A DNA stretch of 64,000 nt, taken from Asticcacaulis solisilvae. Lineage in GTDB: Bacteria > Pseudomonadota > Alphaproteobacteria > Caulobacterales > Caulobacteraceae. Shown in pieces: positions 49,514 through 60,018 of this stretch (within the stretch, counting starts at the first letter, position 1; every line of letters starts with the position of its first letter). Location of the stretch: assembly GCF_017875235.1 (NCBI RefSeq), contig NZ_JAGGMI010000002.1:248001-312000 (forward strand). Direction: 5' to 3'. The position numbers and the translations under genes were made by a program. A model generated the notes under the pieces. That model searched no databases. It saw nothing but the letters and a program-made list of their open reading frames with translations, and had not been told where the DNA came from.

Positions 49514-52018
49514 TCAGAATTGCGTCGATTGCGAGAAGCGGAAGGTTTCGACCTTGTCGTATTCCTCGCGAGACAGGATCTGGCTCAGGTCGAACTGGAT
49601 CGGCCCCATCGGCGACTTCCAGCGGATGGTGATACCCGCCGAAGCCCGCAGGGACAGATCGTCACGAATATTGGTGTTTGGGTCCCCTGCATCGTAAGTC
49701 CCGTTCGGATCCGCGGCCGAGTAAACCTTCAGGCGCCGGTCCACACCGCCAAGCGTACCTACATCGATAAATAGAGCGGTTTTAAGGCCATACTGCTCCG
49801 GCAGGCCGTTGGGAATACCCAGCTCCGCTGAACCGATGCCATAGTATTGGCCGCCCAGGGCGTAGGTCGTTGAGGTATCACGCGGTCCCATACCGGCATA
49901 TTCGAAGCCGCGCATCGTATCCCCGCCCTTGAAGAAGCGGTCGTTGATGCGGACAGCGTCGCCGTTGAAGGCGATGATGGCGCCGGCCGTGCCCGACAGG
50001 TGCAGGATCATGTCCTTGCGGAAACCGTGATACCAGTGGGCTTCGCCTTCCGAACGGACGTAGCGGACATCGCCGCCAAGACCGGCGAAGTCCTGACGCA
50101 GGACAACGTTCCAGCCGCGCGTCGGCTGGATGAAGTCGTTGCGCAAATCGAACGACAGAGTGTAGCCGACCGACGACGTCACGCCCTGGCCGCAGTTGTA
50201 CAGCAGGCCGTTACATTCGTTCGTCGAACCGTACTGGATGTCGTCGCTGCGCAGGTTATAGCGCAGGCGCAGCAGCGAATAGCCGTTCAGGTTATAGCCG
50301 AGGCGGACGCCGGCGCCGATGGTGTCAGTCGAGTAGCTAACGCCCTTATAATGGTACGAGCTCTGGAACAGGTCGAAACCAGCCTGAACGTTGCGGTTCA
50401 TGAAGTAGGGCTCGGTGAAGGAGAAGTCGATGTCCTTCTGGATCGAGCCGGTCTGGACGCGGGCGCGGATCTGCTGGCCCGTACCGCGGAAGTTGGACTG
50501 CGAGATGCCAATGTCGAGAATGAACTTCTGGTACGACGAGAAGCCGGCGCCGAAGCTGAGTTCGCCGGTGGGCTGCTCCTCGACCGCGACCTCGATATTG
50601 GTCTTGCCGGCTTGCGTCGACGGCTTGTCCTTGATCTCGACTTCCTTGAAGAAGCCCATACCGCGGACATAGACCTTGGAGCGTTCCAGCAACGCCTTGT
50701 TGTAGGCGTCGCCTTCGGACACCAGCATCTGGCGGCGGATGACGCGGTCGAGCGTCTGGGTGTTGCCGACGATGTCGATCTTGTCGATGTAGACGCGCGC
50801 GCCTTCGTGGACGTTGAAGGTCAGGTCGACATTGCGGTCGTTCGGATCGCCCTCTTCCTGGGGACGGATGTCGACAAAGGCGAAGCCGCGCGAACCGGCC
50901 GCGAAGGTCAGGTCGTCGACCGCCTTTTCGACGCGCTCGGCCTCATAGAGCTGGCCCGGACGGATCGAGATCGAGCGCAGCAGGTCTTCCGACTTCAGCT
51001 TGTCGTTGTCGGTCTTGATGGTGATGCGGCCGAAATTGTACTTCTGGCCTTCATCCAGGGTGTAGGAGATGGCGAAGTCCTTGCGGTCCGGTGTCAGTTC
51101 GGCCACCGCCGAGATGACGCGGAAGTCGTAATAGCCGCGGTTGGTGTAGTGCTTGCGCAACTGCTCGCGGTCGTAATCCATCCGGTCGGGATCGTAGTTG
51201 TCGTTCGACGAGAAGAAGCGCCACCACAGCGACTTCTGCGTCACGACGACGCCTCGCAGTTCGTTGTCCGAGAACGCCTTGTTGCCGATGAAGTTGACCG
51301 AGGCCACGCCGGTCTTGGCGCCTTCGGTGATTTCGAAGATCAGGTCGACGCGCTTTTGCGGCAGTTCGACGATCTTTGGCGTCACGGTCGCCGAGATGCG
51401 ACCAGCCTTGCGATACAGTTCGATGATGCGCTGGACGTCTTCCTGGACCTTGGCCTTGGTGAAGACGCCGCGCGGACGGATCTGGACCTCGTCGCGCAGC
51501 TTGTCCTTGGTCATCGACTTGTTGCCCTCGAACACCACCTGGTTGATGATGGGGGCTTCGACGACGGTGACGACCATCTCGCCGCCATTCATGGCGATCT
51601 GGACGTCCGAGAACAGGTCGGTGCGGTAGAGCGTCTTGACCGCAAGGTCGATCATTTCCGCGTCGACGGTCGATCCGGTCTGGAACGGCAGGTAAGACAC
51701 GATGGTCTGCGAATCGATCCGCTCATTGCCCTGGACGGTGATCGCCGACACGTAGGCCGTTTGCGTGGCGGGAGCCGCCTGGGCCGCCGGATCCGCTGCC
51801 TGCGGCGCAGCCCCTGGTGTCGCGCCCGCCGTCGCCTCTGGCGGTGCCGCCGGGGCATCCTGCATCAGGAAGGCGCGCGCGTCGGCGGCGGTGGCAAAGG
51901 TGCCGGCCGCGATGATGGCCATGACGCTGGCGCTGAAGGAAAGGCTGTGAGAGAGGGTCATGCGGCCTCGAAGCAGGCTGTGGGTACGGGTGTTAGCGGG
52001 AGTTTTTGCAGATTTCAC
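49514..52018 (-). CDS. bamA: Outer-membrane protein assembly factor BamA
   Basis: An 834-aa Omp85 protein that inserts beta-barrels in the outer membrane. The start is a GTG at 52018 with GGGAGG upstream. Signal peptide (ATAADA, about residue 48) and an Ala/Pro/Gln-rich linker (to about 85) precede five POTRA domains (ERIDSQTIVSYLPFQTG through GNTQTLDRVIRRQMLVSEGDAYNKAL). The 16-strand barrel starts at about 465 and holds the MRGF motif in GGDTMRGFEYAGMGPRD. The last residue is Phe, as in most barrel proteins. Confidence 0.98.
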   Translation of the reverse strand: MKSAKTPANTRTHSLLRGRMTLSHSLSFSASVMAIIAAGTFATAADARAFLMQDAPAAPPEATAGATPGAAPQAADPAAQAAPATQTAYVSAITVQGNERIDSQTIVSYLPFQTGSTVDAEMIDLAVKTLYRTDLFSDVQIAMNGGEMVVTVVEAPIINQVVFEGNKSMTKDKLRDEVQIRPRGVFTKAKVQEDVQRIIELYRKAGRISATVTPKIVELPQKRVDLIFEITEGAKTGVASVNFIGNKAFSDNELRGVVVTQKSLWWRFFSSNDNYDPDRMDYDREQLRKHYTNRGYYDFRVISAVAELTPDRKDFAISYTLDEGQKYNFGRITIKTDNDKLKSEDLLRSISIRPGQLYEAERVEKAVDDLTFAAGSRGFAFVDIRPQEEGDPNDRNVDLTFNVHEGARVYIDKIDIVGNTQTLDRVIRRQMLVSEGDAYNKALLERSKVYVRGMGFFKEVEIKDKPSTQAGKTNIEVAVEEQPTGELSFGAGFSSYQKFILDIGISQSNFRGTGQQIRARVQTGSIQKDIDFSFTEPYFMNRNVQAGFDLFQSSYHYKGVSYSTDTIGAGVRLGYNLNGYSLLRLRYNLRSDDIQYGSTNECNGLLYNCGQGVTSSVGYTLSFDLRNDFIQPTRGWNVVLRQDFAGLGGDVRYVRSEGEAHWYHGFRKDMILHLSGTAGAIIAFNGDAVRINDRFFKGGDTMRGFEYAGMGPRDTSTTYALGGQYYGIGSAELGIPNGLPEQYGLKTALFIDVGTLGGVDRRLKVYSAADPNGTYDAGDPNTNIRDDLSLRASAGITIRWKSPMGPIQFDLSQILSREEYDKVETFRFSQSTQF

Positions 52019-52070
52019 GACAGGCCTCCCCCACCCTTGCGGGCGGCCCTGACGGTCAGTTCACGTCCGG

Positions 52071-53261
52071 TCATGAAAATAGTCCCCCGAAGTGCCGGTT
52101 CAGATCGTTCCACGCAGCAAACAGCATCAGGCCTAATATCAGCACCACGGCGATACGAAAAGCCACGTTCTGTACGGCGGGCGAGATCGGTTTACGCGTT
52201 ATGCCCTGCCAGGCATAGAAGGCCAGGTGCCCGCCGTCCAGCATGGGCACGGGCAGCAGATTGAGGAAACCGACGCCGATCGAAATCGTGGCGGTAAGAA
52301 GCAGGAACCGCAGGAACAGGTTGATCAGTTGAACCCGAAGCGGCAGTTGCGCCATTTCCGGGTCCGTGGCGAGGTCGCCTGTCACCTTCGCCATGCCAAT
52401 CATGCCGCTTAACTGGTCGCCGTTTTCCTTGCCGATAAAGATGCGGCCAAGATAGGTGAAAGTGCGGTCAAGCGTCGCCCAGGTCTCGACATTGGCGCGC
52501 ACAAAGGCCTGGGCCGGATTAAGCGGACGCCTGTCGATCTTGTCATCGATAGCGATCCCTATGCGGCCACCACTCACCTCGTCGCCGGACTTGCCAAGAT
52601 CGAGCTTGGCGCGCTCGGGCGTAACCGTCAGGACAACCGGCTTGCCAGCACGTTCGACCTGAATGGGAAAGGTGCTGTCAGCGCGCAACGCCACCAGCAT
52701 GACGACGTCCGAGCCATTGCCGACATCGCGGCCATCGATCCTGCGAATGACGTCGCCCGGGATAAAACCGGCGCGCGCGGCAGGTGTATCCGGAAAGACC
52801 TGGGCCACAGTGGGCCGCCCGATCTGATCGCCGATGATTGAAAACATCACCGTAAAGAGCGCGATCGCCAGGATGAAGTTGAAGACCGGCCCGGCGACGA
52901 TGATCAGGGCGCGCTGCCACAGCGGCTTGAAATGGAAATAGTCGGCGACGGCCGCGGCGCCCTCGCGCGCGGTGATCGACGCCCGGGCAGCCTCAAGCTC
53001 CTCGGCCGACGGCGACATCGACGAGACGTTTTCATCGCCGGCGAACTTCACATAGCCGCCCAGCGGCAGGGCGCTGATGCACCATTCGACGCCACGCTTG
53101 TCCTTGCGGCGGAGGAGAATCTTGCCGAAGCCGATGGAGAAACGCTCGATACGGGTATTGAACAGGCGCGCGACGCTGTAGTGGCCATATTCATGGAAGG
53201 CCACGATGATCGAAATGATCACCAGCAAAAGCGGTATACCGACCAGAAAGAACTGGATCAA
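52071..53261 (-). CDS. rseP: Site-2 zinc metalloprotease RseP
   Basis: A 396-aa intramembrane protease that acts in envelope-stress signalling. Catalytic zinc motif HEYGH in the first membrane segment (VAFHEYGHYSVARL), the PLGGYVKFAGDE loop, one PDZ domain (about 165-240, VFPDTPAARAGFIPGDVIRRIDG) and the C-terminal LNLLPVPMLDGGHLAFY, the third metal ligand. Four membrane segments. It lies between dxr and bamA, its conserved place. Confidence 0.97.
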   Translation of the reverse strand: MIQFFLVGIPLLLVIISIIVAFHEYGHYSVARLFNTRIERFSIGFGKILLRRKDKRGVEWCISALPLGGYVKFAGDENVSSMSPSAEELEAARASITAREGAAAVADYFHFKPLWQRALIIVAGPVFNFILAIALFTVMFSIIGDQIGRPTVAQVFPDTPAARAGFIPGDVIRRIDGRDVGNGSDVVMLVALRADSTFPIQVERAGKPVVLTVTPERAKLDLGKSGDEVSGGRIGIAIDDKIDRRPLNPAQAFVRANVETWATLDRTFTYLGRIFIGKENGDQLSGMIGMAKVTGDLATDPEMAQLPLRVQLINLFLRFLLLTATISIGVGFLNLLPVPMLDGGHLAFYAWQGITRKPISPAVQNVAFRIAVVLILGLMLFAAWNDLNRHFGGLFS

Positions 53262-53340
53262 GAAGCGGTCTCCCTCGCGCCGTGGAAGTAAGGCGTTGCA
53301 ACCTTATCAATCCGGCCGTTCGTCAATGCCGGACCGCTCG

Positions 53341-54546
53341 TCATACGCCTTGGGTGGCATTGGCGAACAGGCCCCGCACCAGCTCCCGGACACCGGAATC
53401 GATGTCGAGCGCCAGCACCATGGCGGCATCCCTATCACGACTTGTGTGATGGGGGGAAGGCATAGACGGTAAATGAGCCTTCATCATGGCAATTTCGACA
53501 TATTCGGATATCTGTAAAAAAGTGATGCGGCGATCCAGAAACGCCTGCACACATACCTCGTTGGCGGCGTTGAAAACGACCGGCATCCCCTGCCCCGCCT
53601 CAAGCGCCTCGCGCGCCAGCCTGAGCATCGGAAAGGCGTCAAGATCCGGCGCGCAGAAGGACAGGTTGCCCTTGGCGACCAGGTCCAGCTTCGGGGCTTG
53701 CCAGGTGACGCGGTCTGGCCAGCCCAGGCAATAGGAAATCGGCACGCGCATGTCCGGCGTCCCCAGCTGCGCCAGCGATGAGCCGTCGTCATATTCGACC
53801 AGGCTATGGATCACCGACTGCGGGTGGATGACGACGTCGATCCTTTCGGACGGCGTATTGAACAGATAACTGGCCTCGATCAGCTCCAGCCCCTTGTTGG
53901 CCAGGGTCGCGGAATCGACGGTGATCTTGGCACCCATGGCCCAGTTCGGGTGTTTCAACGCCTGCTCGACCGTCACCGAGCGCAGGTCGTCGCGCGTCCG
54001 GCCCAGGAACGGCCCGCCCGATGCCGTCAGGATCAGGCGGCTGACCTTGTCGGCCTGGCGCGCGTCCAGCACCTGGAAGATGGCGTTGTGTTCCGAATCG
54101 ACCGGCAGGATGCGCCCGCCGTGCGCCTCCACCCGCTCGATCAGCGCCCGGCCGCAGCCGACCAGGCTTTCCTTGTTGGCCAACGCAAGGGTCGCGCCCG
54201 TGGCCGCCGCCGCCCATACGGGCTTAAGGCCGGCTATGCCGACGATCGCCGCCATGATCCAATCGGCGGGTCGACCGGCCGCCACGCAGACAGCGTCTTC
54301 GCCGCAAGCGATAGCGAGGCCTGACGCGCCGATCAGGTCACGGAAGACGTTCCATTGCGAGGCGTCGGCAAGGACCGTTATCGCTGGGCGAAACTTCAGG
54401 GCCTGTTCGGCCAGCAGCTCGACATTGCGGCCGCCGACCAAGGCTTCGATATGGTAGTCCCTGCCCGGTTCGCCGGTCTCTTCCAGCAGGCGCAGGGTCG
54501 ATACGCCGATCGAACCCGTCGATCCGAGGATGGAGATACGCCGCAC
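53341..54546 (-). CDS. dxr: 1-deoxy-D-xylulose-5-phosphate reductoisomerase
   Basis: A 401-aa MEP-pathway enzyme making methylerythritol phosphate for isoprenoids. NADPH motif ILGSTGSIGVSTLRLLE, ALANKESLVGCGRALI, the metal/substrate region DSEHNAIFQVL, and the SASGGPFLG loop near LILTASGGPFLGRTRDDL with NWAMGAKITVDSATLANKGLELIEA and the HPQSVIHSLVEYDDGS motif. It sits 3 bases past cdsA and feeds the pathway upstream of UppS. Confidence 0.98.
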   Translation of the reverse strand: MRRISILGSTGSIGVSTLRLLEETGEPGRDYHIEALVGGRNVELLAEQALKFRPAITVLADASQWNVFRDLIGASGLAIACGEDAVCVAAGRPADWIMAAIVGIAGLKPVWAAAATGATLALANKESLVGCGRALIERVEAHGGRILPVDSEHNAIFQVLDARQADKVSRLILTASGGPFLGRTRDDLRSVTVEQALKHPNWAMGAKITVDSATLANKGLELIEASYLFNTPSERIDVVIHPQSVIHSLVEYDDGSSLAQLGTPDMRVPISYCLGWPDRVTWQAPKLDLVAKGNLSFCAPDLDAFPMLRLAREALEAGQGMPVVFNAANEVCVQAFLDRRITFLQISEYVEIAMMKAHLPSMPSPHHTSRDRDAAMVLALDIDSGVRELVRGLFANATQGV

Positions 54547-54549
54547 GAT

Positions 54550-55420
54550 TTAGATCTCTGTTCCGAGCATGACGAGAAGACGTATAGCCCCGATCGCGAT
54601 AATGGCAAACATCAAGCCGTCGACGCGGTCCAGCAATCCGCCGTGCCCTGGGATAAGCGTGCCGGCGTCCTTGACGCCATAACGTCTTTTAAGCGCCGAC
54701 TCCCACAAGTCGCCGGCCATGGTCGACAGGGCCACGATCAATCCAACGATCAGCCCTGATGTGTCGTGTACGAACAGGTGCGTCAGGTCGTTGAGACTGG
54801 CGGCGGTCAGCATGCCAGCGATCATGCCGCCGGCAAAACCTGACCAGGTCTTGTTCGGCGAATAGCGCCGCCACAGCTTGGGCCCGCCGACGATCTTGCC
54901 GACGAGATAGGCGGCGCTGTCGGCCGCCCAGGCGATCAGGAAGGCGAAGAAAACCCAGTGGACGCCGTGATGCGTATCCCTGAGCCAGATCAGCACCACG
55001 CCCGGCAAACCGATGTAGAAGACGCCATAGGCAGCATCGACCCAGCCGACGCCAAGTCGATAGGCATAGAGCCCCGCGCACAGTGACCCGAAGGCCAGGA
55101 TCAGCAATGACAGGACGGGATGCCCCAGATAGCCGACGAAGACCGCCGCAAGGATCGCCACGCTGACCGCCACGGCGATCCGGCTGGCGGCCTTGGGTGC
55201 GACCATCAGCCCCCATTCAATCCCCAGCAGCGCGATGCCGACGCTGATCATCACCAGGAAGGGCCAGGGCCGCGCGAACGACATCCAGTCGAACGGCATG
55301 GCAATGACGCCCAGTACAACCGGGATCAGGACGATGGCGGAAGCGATGCGGATGGACAGTTCTTGCCAGCGGGCGCCGGATTTCGCGGATCTGGCTGGGC
55401 TTGACTTAGGCGGGGTGGGC

Positions 55421-55440
<20 letters not shown>
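54550..55440 (-). CDS. cdsA: Phosphatidate cytidylyltransferase
   Basis: A 296-aa inner-membrane enzyme making CDP-diacylglycerol. A hydrophilic N-terminus (Pro/Lys-rich, about 30 aa) precedes eight or so membrane segments. The family signature lies near the end: SALKRRYGVKDAGTLIPGHGGLLDRVDGL, with the conserved DRxD. It overlaps uppS by 20 bases, indicating translational coupling. Confidence 0.97.
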
Positions 55441-56191
<751 letters not shown>

Positions 56192-56222
56192 GAAACGGCT
56201 TTCTTACAAATACGAAAAAGGA

Positions 56223-56253
56223 CAGTAAGCGGACAATCTAATCCAGCTTACTG
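56223..56253 (-). terminator. Terminator after frr, upstream of uppS
   Basis: CAGTAAGC (56223-56230) pairs with GCTTACTG (56246-56253). On the minus strand it is followed by TCC and five T residues (A-run at 56215-56219). It lies 32 bases before the uppS start. Confidence 0.6.
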
Positions 56254-56315
56254 CCGTCCTCTAGTAAAATCAGGTCGTAAAGATGGCGATAAGCGGCAAC
56301 GCCGCCGACCGCCTG

Positions 56316-56420
56316 GAGCGATATGGCGAAAAGTGTAAGCGGTTTTCGCCTTAAATATCGCGACAAAACAAAAGTCTAGATCGGTATGATGTTTCCACTT
56401 GAAATCATACCGATCTAGAC
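56316..56420 (-). repeat. Paired-hairpin intergenic repeat, copy 2 (frr 3' end)
   Basis: Outer hairpin: GTCTAGATCGGTATGAT (56374-56390) pairs perfectly with ATCATACCGATCTAGAC (56404-56420) and contains the frr TAG stop. Inner hairpin: GCGATAT-GGCGAAAA (56318-56332) pairs with TTTTCGCC-tta-AATATCGC (56343-56361) around gtgtaagcgg. It has the same layout and conserved spacer (CGCGAYAAAACAAAA) as the copy at the lpd stop. Confidence 0.8.
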
Positions 56421-56969
56421 CTGCATGATTTCGGCTTCCTTGGCCTTCAGCATCTCGTCGATGCGTTTGATGGCCGCATCGGTGAAGCCCTGGACCTCGG
56501 TGCCGCCCTTCTTTTCCTCGTCTTCCGAGATTTCCGACGCCTTTTCGGCCTTCTTCAGGTCGTCCATGGCTTCGCGGCGGACATTGCGTACGGCAACGCG
56601 CTGGGTTTCGGCGTACTTGCCGGCGATCTTGACCAACTCCTTGCGGCGCTCCTCCGTCAGGGGCGGAATTGGGATGCGCAGGGTCTGGCCGTCGGTGATC
56701 GGGTTAAGGCCCAGGCCGGCATTGCGGATGGCCTTTTCGACCGAAATGACCAGGCCCTTGTCCCAAACGTTGACGGCGATCATGCGCGGTTCCGGCACCG
56801 ACACGGCGGCGCAGGCGTTCAGCGCCATGGTCGAACCGTAGGCGTCGACGACCACCTGGTCGAGCAGCGACGCCGACGCGCGGCCGGTGCGCAGGCCCGA
56901 GAAATCGTCCTTCAGGGCCACCACGGCCTTGTCCATACGATCCTTATAGCGATTGAGTTCAGGTTTCAT
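56415..56969 (-). CDS. frr: Ribosome recycling factor
   Basis: A 184-aa factor splitting post-termination ribosomes with [77 protein letters not shown] and [18 protein letters not shown] are typical. Length 184 fits. Adjacent to pyrH as usual. Its TAG stop is inside the outer arm of the paired-hairpin repeat. Confidence 0.98.
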   Translation of the reverse strand: MKPELNRYKDRMDKAVVALKDDFSGLRTGRASASLLDQVVVDAYGSTMALNACAAVSVPEPRMIAVNVWDKGLVISVEKAIRNAGLGLNPITDGQTLRIPIPPLTEERRKELVKIAGKYAETQRVAVRNVRREAMDDLKKAEKASEISEDEEKKGGTEVQGFTDAAIKRIDEMLKAKEAEIMQV

Positions 56970-57006
56970 GGCAGTTCTCGCTTCCTGCTATTTGTTTTCT
57001 TGGAAG

Positions 57007-57735
57007 TTATTGCGAAATGACGGTATGCACGCCGCCGCCGTGGATGACCTTGGCCAACTCGCCTTCGTTGCGGATGGAGAAGACGACGATGGGGATTTCG
57101 TTTTCACGCATCAACGACACGGCCGTCGCATCCATGACACGAAGATCCTTTGACAAGACCTCGAGATAGTTGAGCTTATCATAACGCTGGGCGCTCGCAT
57201 CCTTCTTCGGGTCGGCGGTATAGACGCCGTCAACCGAAGTGCCCTTGAACAGGGCGTCGCAGTTCATTTCCGCCGCGCGCAGGGCCGCGGCCGTATCGGT
57301 TGTGAAGTAGGGCGCGCCGGTGCCGGCGGCGAAAATCACCACCCGGCCCTTTTCCAGATGGCGAATGGCGCGACGGCGGATAAAGGGTTCGCACACGGCA
57401 TTCATCTGGATGGCCGACTGGACGCGGGTGTCGACACCCAGGCGCTCAAGGGCGTTCTGCATGGCCAGAGCGTTCATGACGGTCGCCAGCATGCCCATGT
57501 AGTCGGCCGAGGAGCGCTCCATGCCGACGGCGGCCTTCGAGAGGCCACGGAAGATGTTGCCGCCGCCAATGACCAGGCAGAGTTGGACGCCCTGGCGCGC
57601 CACGTCGGCGATTTCCTCGGCCACGGCCTGGACTGTCTTCATGTCGATGCCGAAGCCCTGGTCCCCCATCAGGACCTCGCCGGACACCTTCAGCAGGATG
57701 CGTTTGTATTTCAGATCTGCCGGGGCGCTGGCCAT
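57007..57735 (-). CDS. pyrH: Uridylate kinase
   Basis: A 242-aa UMP kinase. The ATG at 57735 has GGAGA eight bases upstream and gives the family start before [22 protein letters not shown]; the ATG at 57756 is discounted. Seen: [51 protein letters not shown] and [16 protein letters not shown]. Lies between tsf and frr, the conserved order. Confidence 0.97.
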   Translation of the reverse strand: MASAPADLKYKRILLKVSGEVLMGDQGFGIDMKTVQAVAEEIADVARQGVQLCLVIGGGNIFRGLSKAAVGMERSSADYMGMLATVMNALAMQNALERLGVDTRVQSAIQMNAVCEPFIRRRAIRHLEKGRVVIFAAGTGAPYFTTDTAAALRAAEMNCDALFKGTSVDGVYTADPKKDASAQRYDKLNYLEVLSKDLRVMDATAVSLMRENEIPIVVFSIRNEGELAKVIHGGGVHTVISQ

Positions 57736-57878
57736 GAAAATATCTCCGGGAATCAAATGGGAACCGCCAGGGGCGTATGTTTTCAGCGCCCTGAATAGTT
57801 TGCCGTGCCTTGAGACGCAAGGCCAGATAGCGCAAACCGGCAGTAAACCTTACGGGAAAGGCTTTGGCACACGAAAAA

Positions 57879-57904
57879 GGCGCGACACCCGGGGGCGCCG
57901 CGCC
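57879..57904 (-). terminator. Intrinsic terminator of tsf
   Basis: GGCGCG (57879-57884) pairs with CGCGCC (57899-57904); on the minus strand five T residues follow. It lies close past the tsf stop. Confidence 0.75.
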
Positions 57905-57926
57905 TGTTTCAGTCATTCAACAAGGC

Positions 57927-58844
57927 TTAGGCCTGGCCGCTCATCATCGAAGCGACTTCGGCGGCGAAGTCCTCGGTCTTCTTCTCGACGCCTTCGCCCA
58001 GGGCCAGGCGGTTGAAGCCGACGACCTTGACCGGCGTGCCGAGCGTCTTGGCGGTTTCTTCAACCATCTGCTCGACCGTCTGGTCCGGGTTCATGACGAA
58101 GGACTGCTTGTGCAGCACGACTTCTTCATAGAACTTGCGGATACGGCCTTCGATCATCTTTTCGATGACCTGCAGCGGCTTGCCCGATTCCTTGGCCTGC
58201 TCGGTGAAGATGGCCTTTTCGCGCTCGACGTGTTCCTGGTTCAGGTCCTCGACGTTCAGCGACAGCGGTTGCGTGGCAGCGATGTGCATCGCGATCTTGC
58301 GGCCCATCTCCTTCAGCACTTCGGGGTCACCGGCCGATTCGATGGCAACCAGCACGCCGATGCGGCCGAGGTCCGGCGCGATGGCGTTGTGGATGTAGGT
58401 GGCGACGACGCCTTCGGAGACCGAGAACTTGGCGAAACGGCGCACGACCATGTTTTCGCCGATCGTGGCGATCAGGTTGGTGATCTCGTCGTTGACGGCG
58501 GCGGCGATGCCTTCGACCGTGTCGTTTTCCAGACCAGCCTTGCCGGCGTTGCGCGCCAGCGCCTGGAACAGGTCGTTGCGCGACACGAAGTCGGTTTCGG
58601 CGTTCACTTCGACGGCGGCGGCGGTCATGCCCTTGCCTTCGACCTTGGTGGCGATGGCGACCAGGCCTTCAGCGGCGACACGGTCGGCCTTCTTGGCGGC
58701 CTTGGACAGGCCCTTGGCGCGCAGCCAGTCCATGGCCGCTTCGATGTCGCCATTGTTCTCGGACAGCGCCTTCTTGCAGTCCATCATGCCGACGCCGGAA
58801 CGTTCGCGCAGGTCCTTAACGAGCGCTGCAGTGATCTCAGCCAT
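57927..58844 (-). CDS. tsf: Elongation factor Ts
   Basis: A 305-aa guanine-exchange factor for EF-Tu. The start ATG 58844 has GGAGGA upstream (the in-frame codon four residues earlier is part of that leader). N-terminal UBA-like module [37 protein letters not shown], then [14 protein letters not shown] and the [13 protein letters not shown] core. Follows rpsB. Confidence 0.98.
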   Translation of the reverse strand: MAEITAALVKDLRERSGVGMMDCKKALSENNGDIEAAMDWLRAKGLSKAAKKADRVAAEGLVAIATKVEGKGMTAAAVEVNAETDFVSRNDLFQALARNAGKAGLENDTVEGIAAAVNDEITNLIATIGENMVVRRFAKFSVSEGVVATYIHNAIAPDLGRIGVLVAIESAGDPEVLKEMGRKIAMHIAATQPLSLNVEDLNQEHVEREKAIFTEQAKESGKPLQVIEKMIEGRIRKFYEEVVLHKQSFVMNPDQTVEQMVEETAKTLGTPVKVVGFNRLALGEGVEKKTEDFAAEVASMMSGQA

Positions 58845-58914
58845 GAAATCCTCCATAGTTCAGAAATTTAAAATCACACGGCTATGCTAGCGGTGATTCA
58901 TGTCAATTAAACAA

Positions 58915-58945
58915 CAGCTTAAGGACGTAGGTACGCCTTAAGCTG
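58915..58945 (-). terminator. Hairpin between rpsB and tsf (possible attenuator)
   Basis: CAGCTTAAGG (58915-58924) pairs with CCTTAAGCTG (58936-58945), loop 11 nt. Followed on the minus strand by TTGTTTAATTG, a weak U tract, so partial termination or processing is more likely than full stop. Confidence 0.55.
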
Positions 58946-58996
58946 CTGCAAGTCGTGACGAAGCCGGGATTAGCCTGGCCCCGTATATAGGAAGCC

Positions 58997-59767
58997 TTAG
59001 GCCTCTTCGGAAGTCTCGGCCGACAGGGCCGGTTCAACCGGAGCCACGGATGCGCCGAGGTCAACGCCCGAAGCAACCTGACCCGCGGCCAGACCGTCAA
59101 GCACGGCGTCGGCGACCAGGTCGCAGTACAGTTGCAGGGCGCGGGCGGCGTCGTCGTTACCCGGGACCGGATAGGTGATGCCGTCCGGATCCGAGTTCGA
59201 GTCGAGGATGCCGATGACCGGGATGTTCAGCTTGCGGGCTTCCTGGATGGCGATCGATTCCTTGTTGGTGTCGATCACGAACATCAGGTCGGGGATGCCG
59301 CCCATGTCCTTGATGCCGCCCAGCGACAGTTCCAGCTTCTCACGCTCGCGCGTCAGCATCAGCAGTTCCTTCTTGGAACGGCCGGCCGGGTTGGTGTCCA
59401 GCACCTGCTCCAGTTCGCGCAGACGCGCGATCGAGCCCGAAATGGTGCGCCAGTTGGTGAGCGTGCCGCCCAGCCAACGGTGGTTGACGAAATACTGCGC
59501 CGAACGCTTGGCGGCGACCGAAACCGGACCTTGCGCCTGGCGCTTGGTGCCGACGAACAGAACGCGGCCACCCGAAGCGGCCACTTCGCGCACCTTCAGG
59601 AGCGCCTGGTGGAACAGCGGCAGGGTCTGCGACAGGTCGATAATGTGGATGTTGGAACGCGCACCGAACAGGTAACGCTCCATTTTCGGGTTCCAGCGGT
59701 GGGTCTGGTGACCGAAGTGCGCGCCGGCTTCGAGCAGGAGGCGCATAGAAATTTCAGGCATAGCCAT
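58997..59767 (-). CDS. rpsB: 30S ribosomal protein S2
   Basis: A 256-aa ribosomal protein. [41 protein letters not shown] is the S2 signature; [33 protein letters not shown] and [19 protein letters not shown] follow. The Ala/Glu-rich C-terminal tail is alphaproteobacterial. Upstream of tsf. The 251 bases between dnaE and rpsB should contain its promoter and leader. Confidence 0.98.
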   Translation of the reverse strand: MAMPEISMRLLLEAGAHFGHQTHRWNPKMERYLFGARSNIHIIDLSQTLPLFHQALLKVREVAASGGRVLFVGTKRQAQGPVSVAAKRSAQYFVNHRWLGGTLTNWRTISGSIARLRELEQVLDTNPAGRSKKELLMLTREREKLELSLGGIKDMGGIPDLMFVIDTNKESIAIQEARKLNIPVIGILDSNSDPDGITYPVPGNDDAARALQLYCDLVADAVLDGLAAGQVASGVDLGASVAPVEPALSAETSEEA

Positions 59768-59908
59768 AAGTCAGATATTCCTTCTTCCGATAATCCTCCG
59801 CAAACAGAAAAGCTTCGGCAGGCCCATGCCCGCCTTGGCCTCGGAACGTCCCGGACAAGCCGGGGCGCACGTCTGCGTGTGAGATGACGCGCACCTATTC
59901 ACAATTTC

Positions 59909-59931
59909 AAAAAAAAGCAAGCCTTACAGGC
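59909..59931 (-). terminator. Weak terminator after dnaE
   Basis: GCCT (59921-59924) and AGGC (59928-59931) with a 3-nt loop, followed on the minus strand by TTGC and eight T residues (A-run 59909-59916). The stem is short; the U tract is strong. Confidence 0.4.
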
Positions 59932-60018
59932 AGAAAAACATGCGCTTTGTAACTGGTTTGTCGCGATGTTTAAGCGGAAAATTCCAGAAACGCTTCTTGG
60001 CACTTTTCCGCGCATCGC

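Noticed and set aside
50000-52264. A 754-codon plus-strand open frame opposite bamA
   Set aside because: It lies wholly opposite bamA and the end of rseP, and its low-complexity Val/Asp/Arg composition mirrors the sense codons.
59768-60018. A structured rpsB leader or riboswitch
   Set aside because: Only a short CCCGG-aca-CCGGG-like stem is visible and I cannot match it to a known leader; a covariance-model search would be needed.
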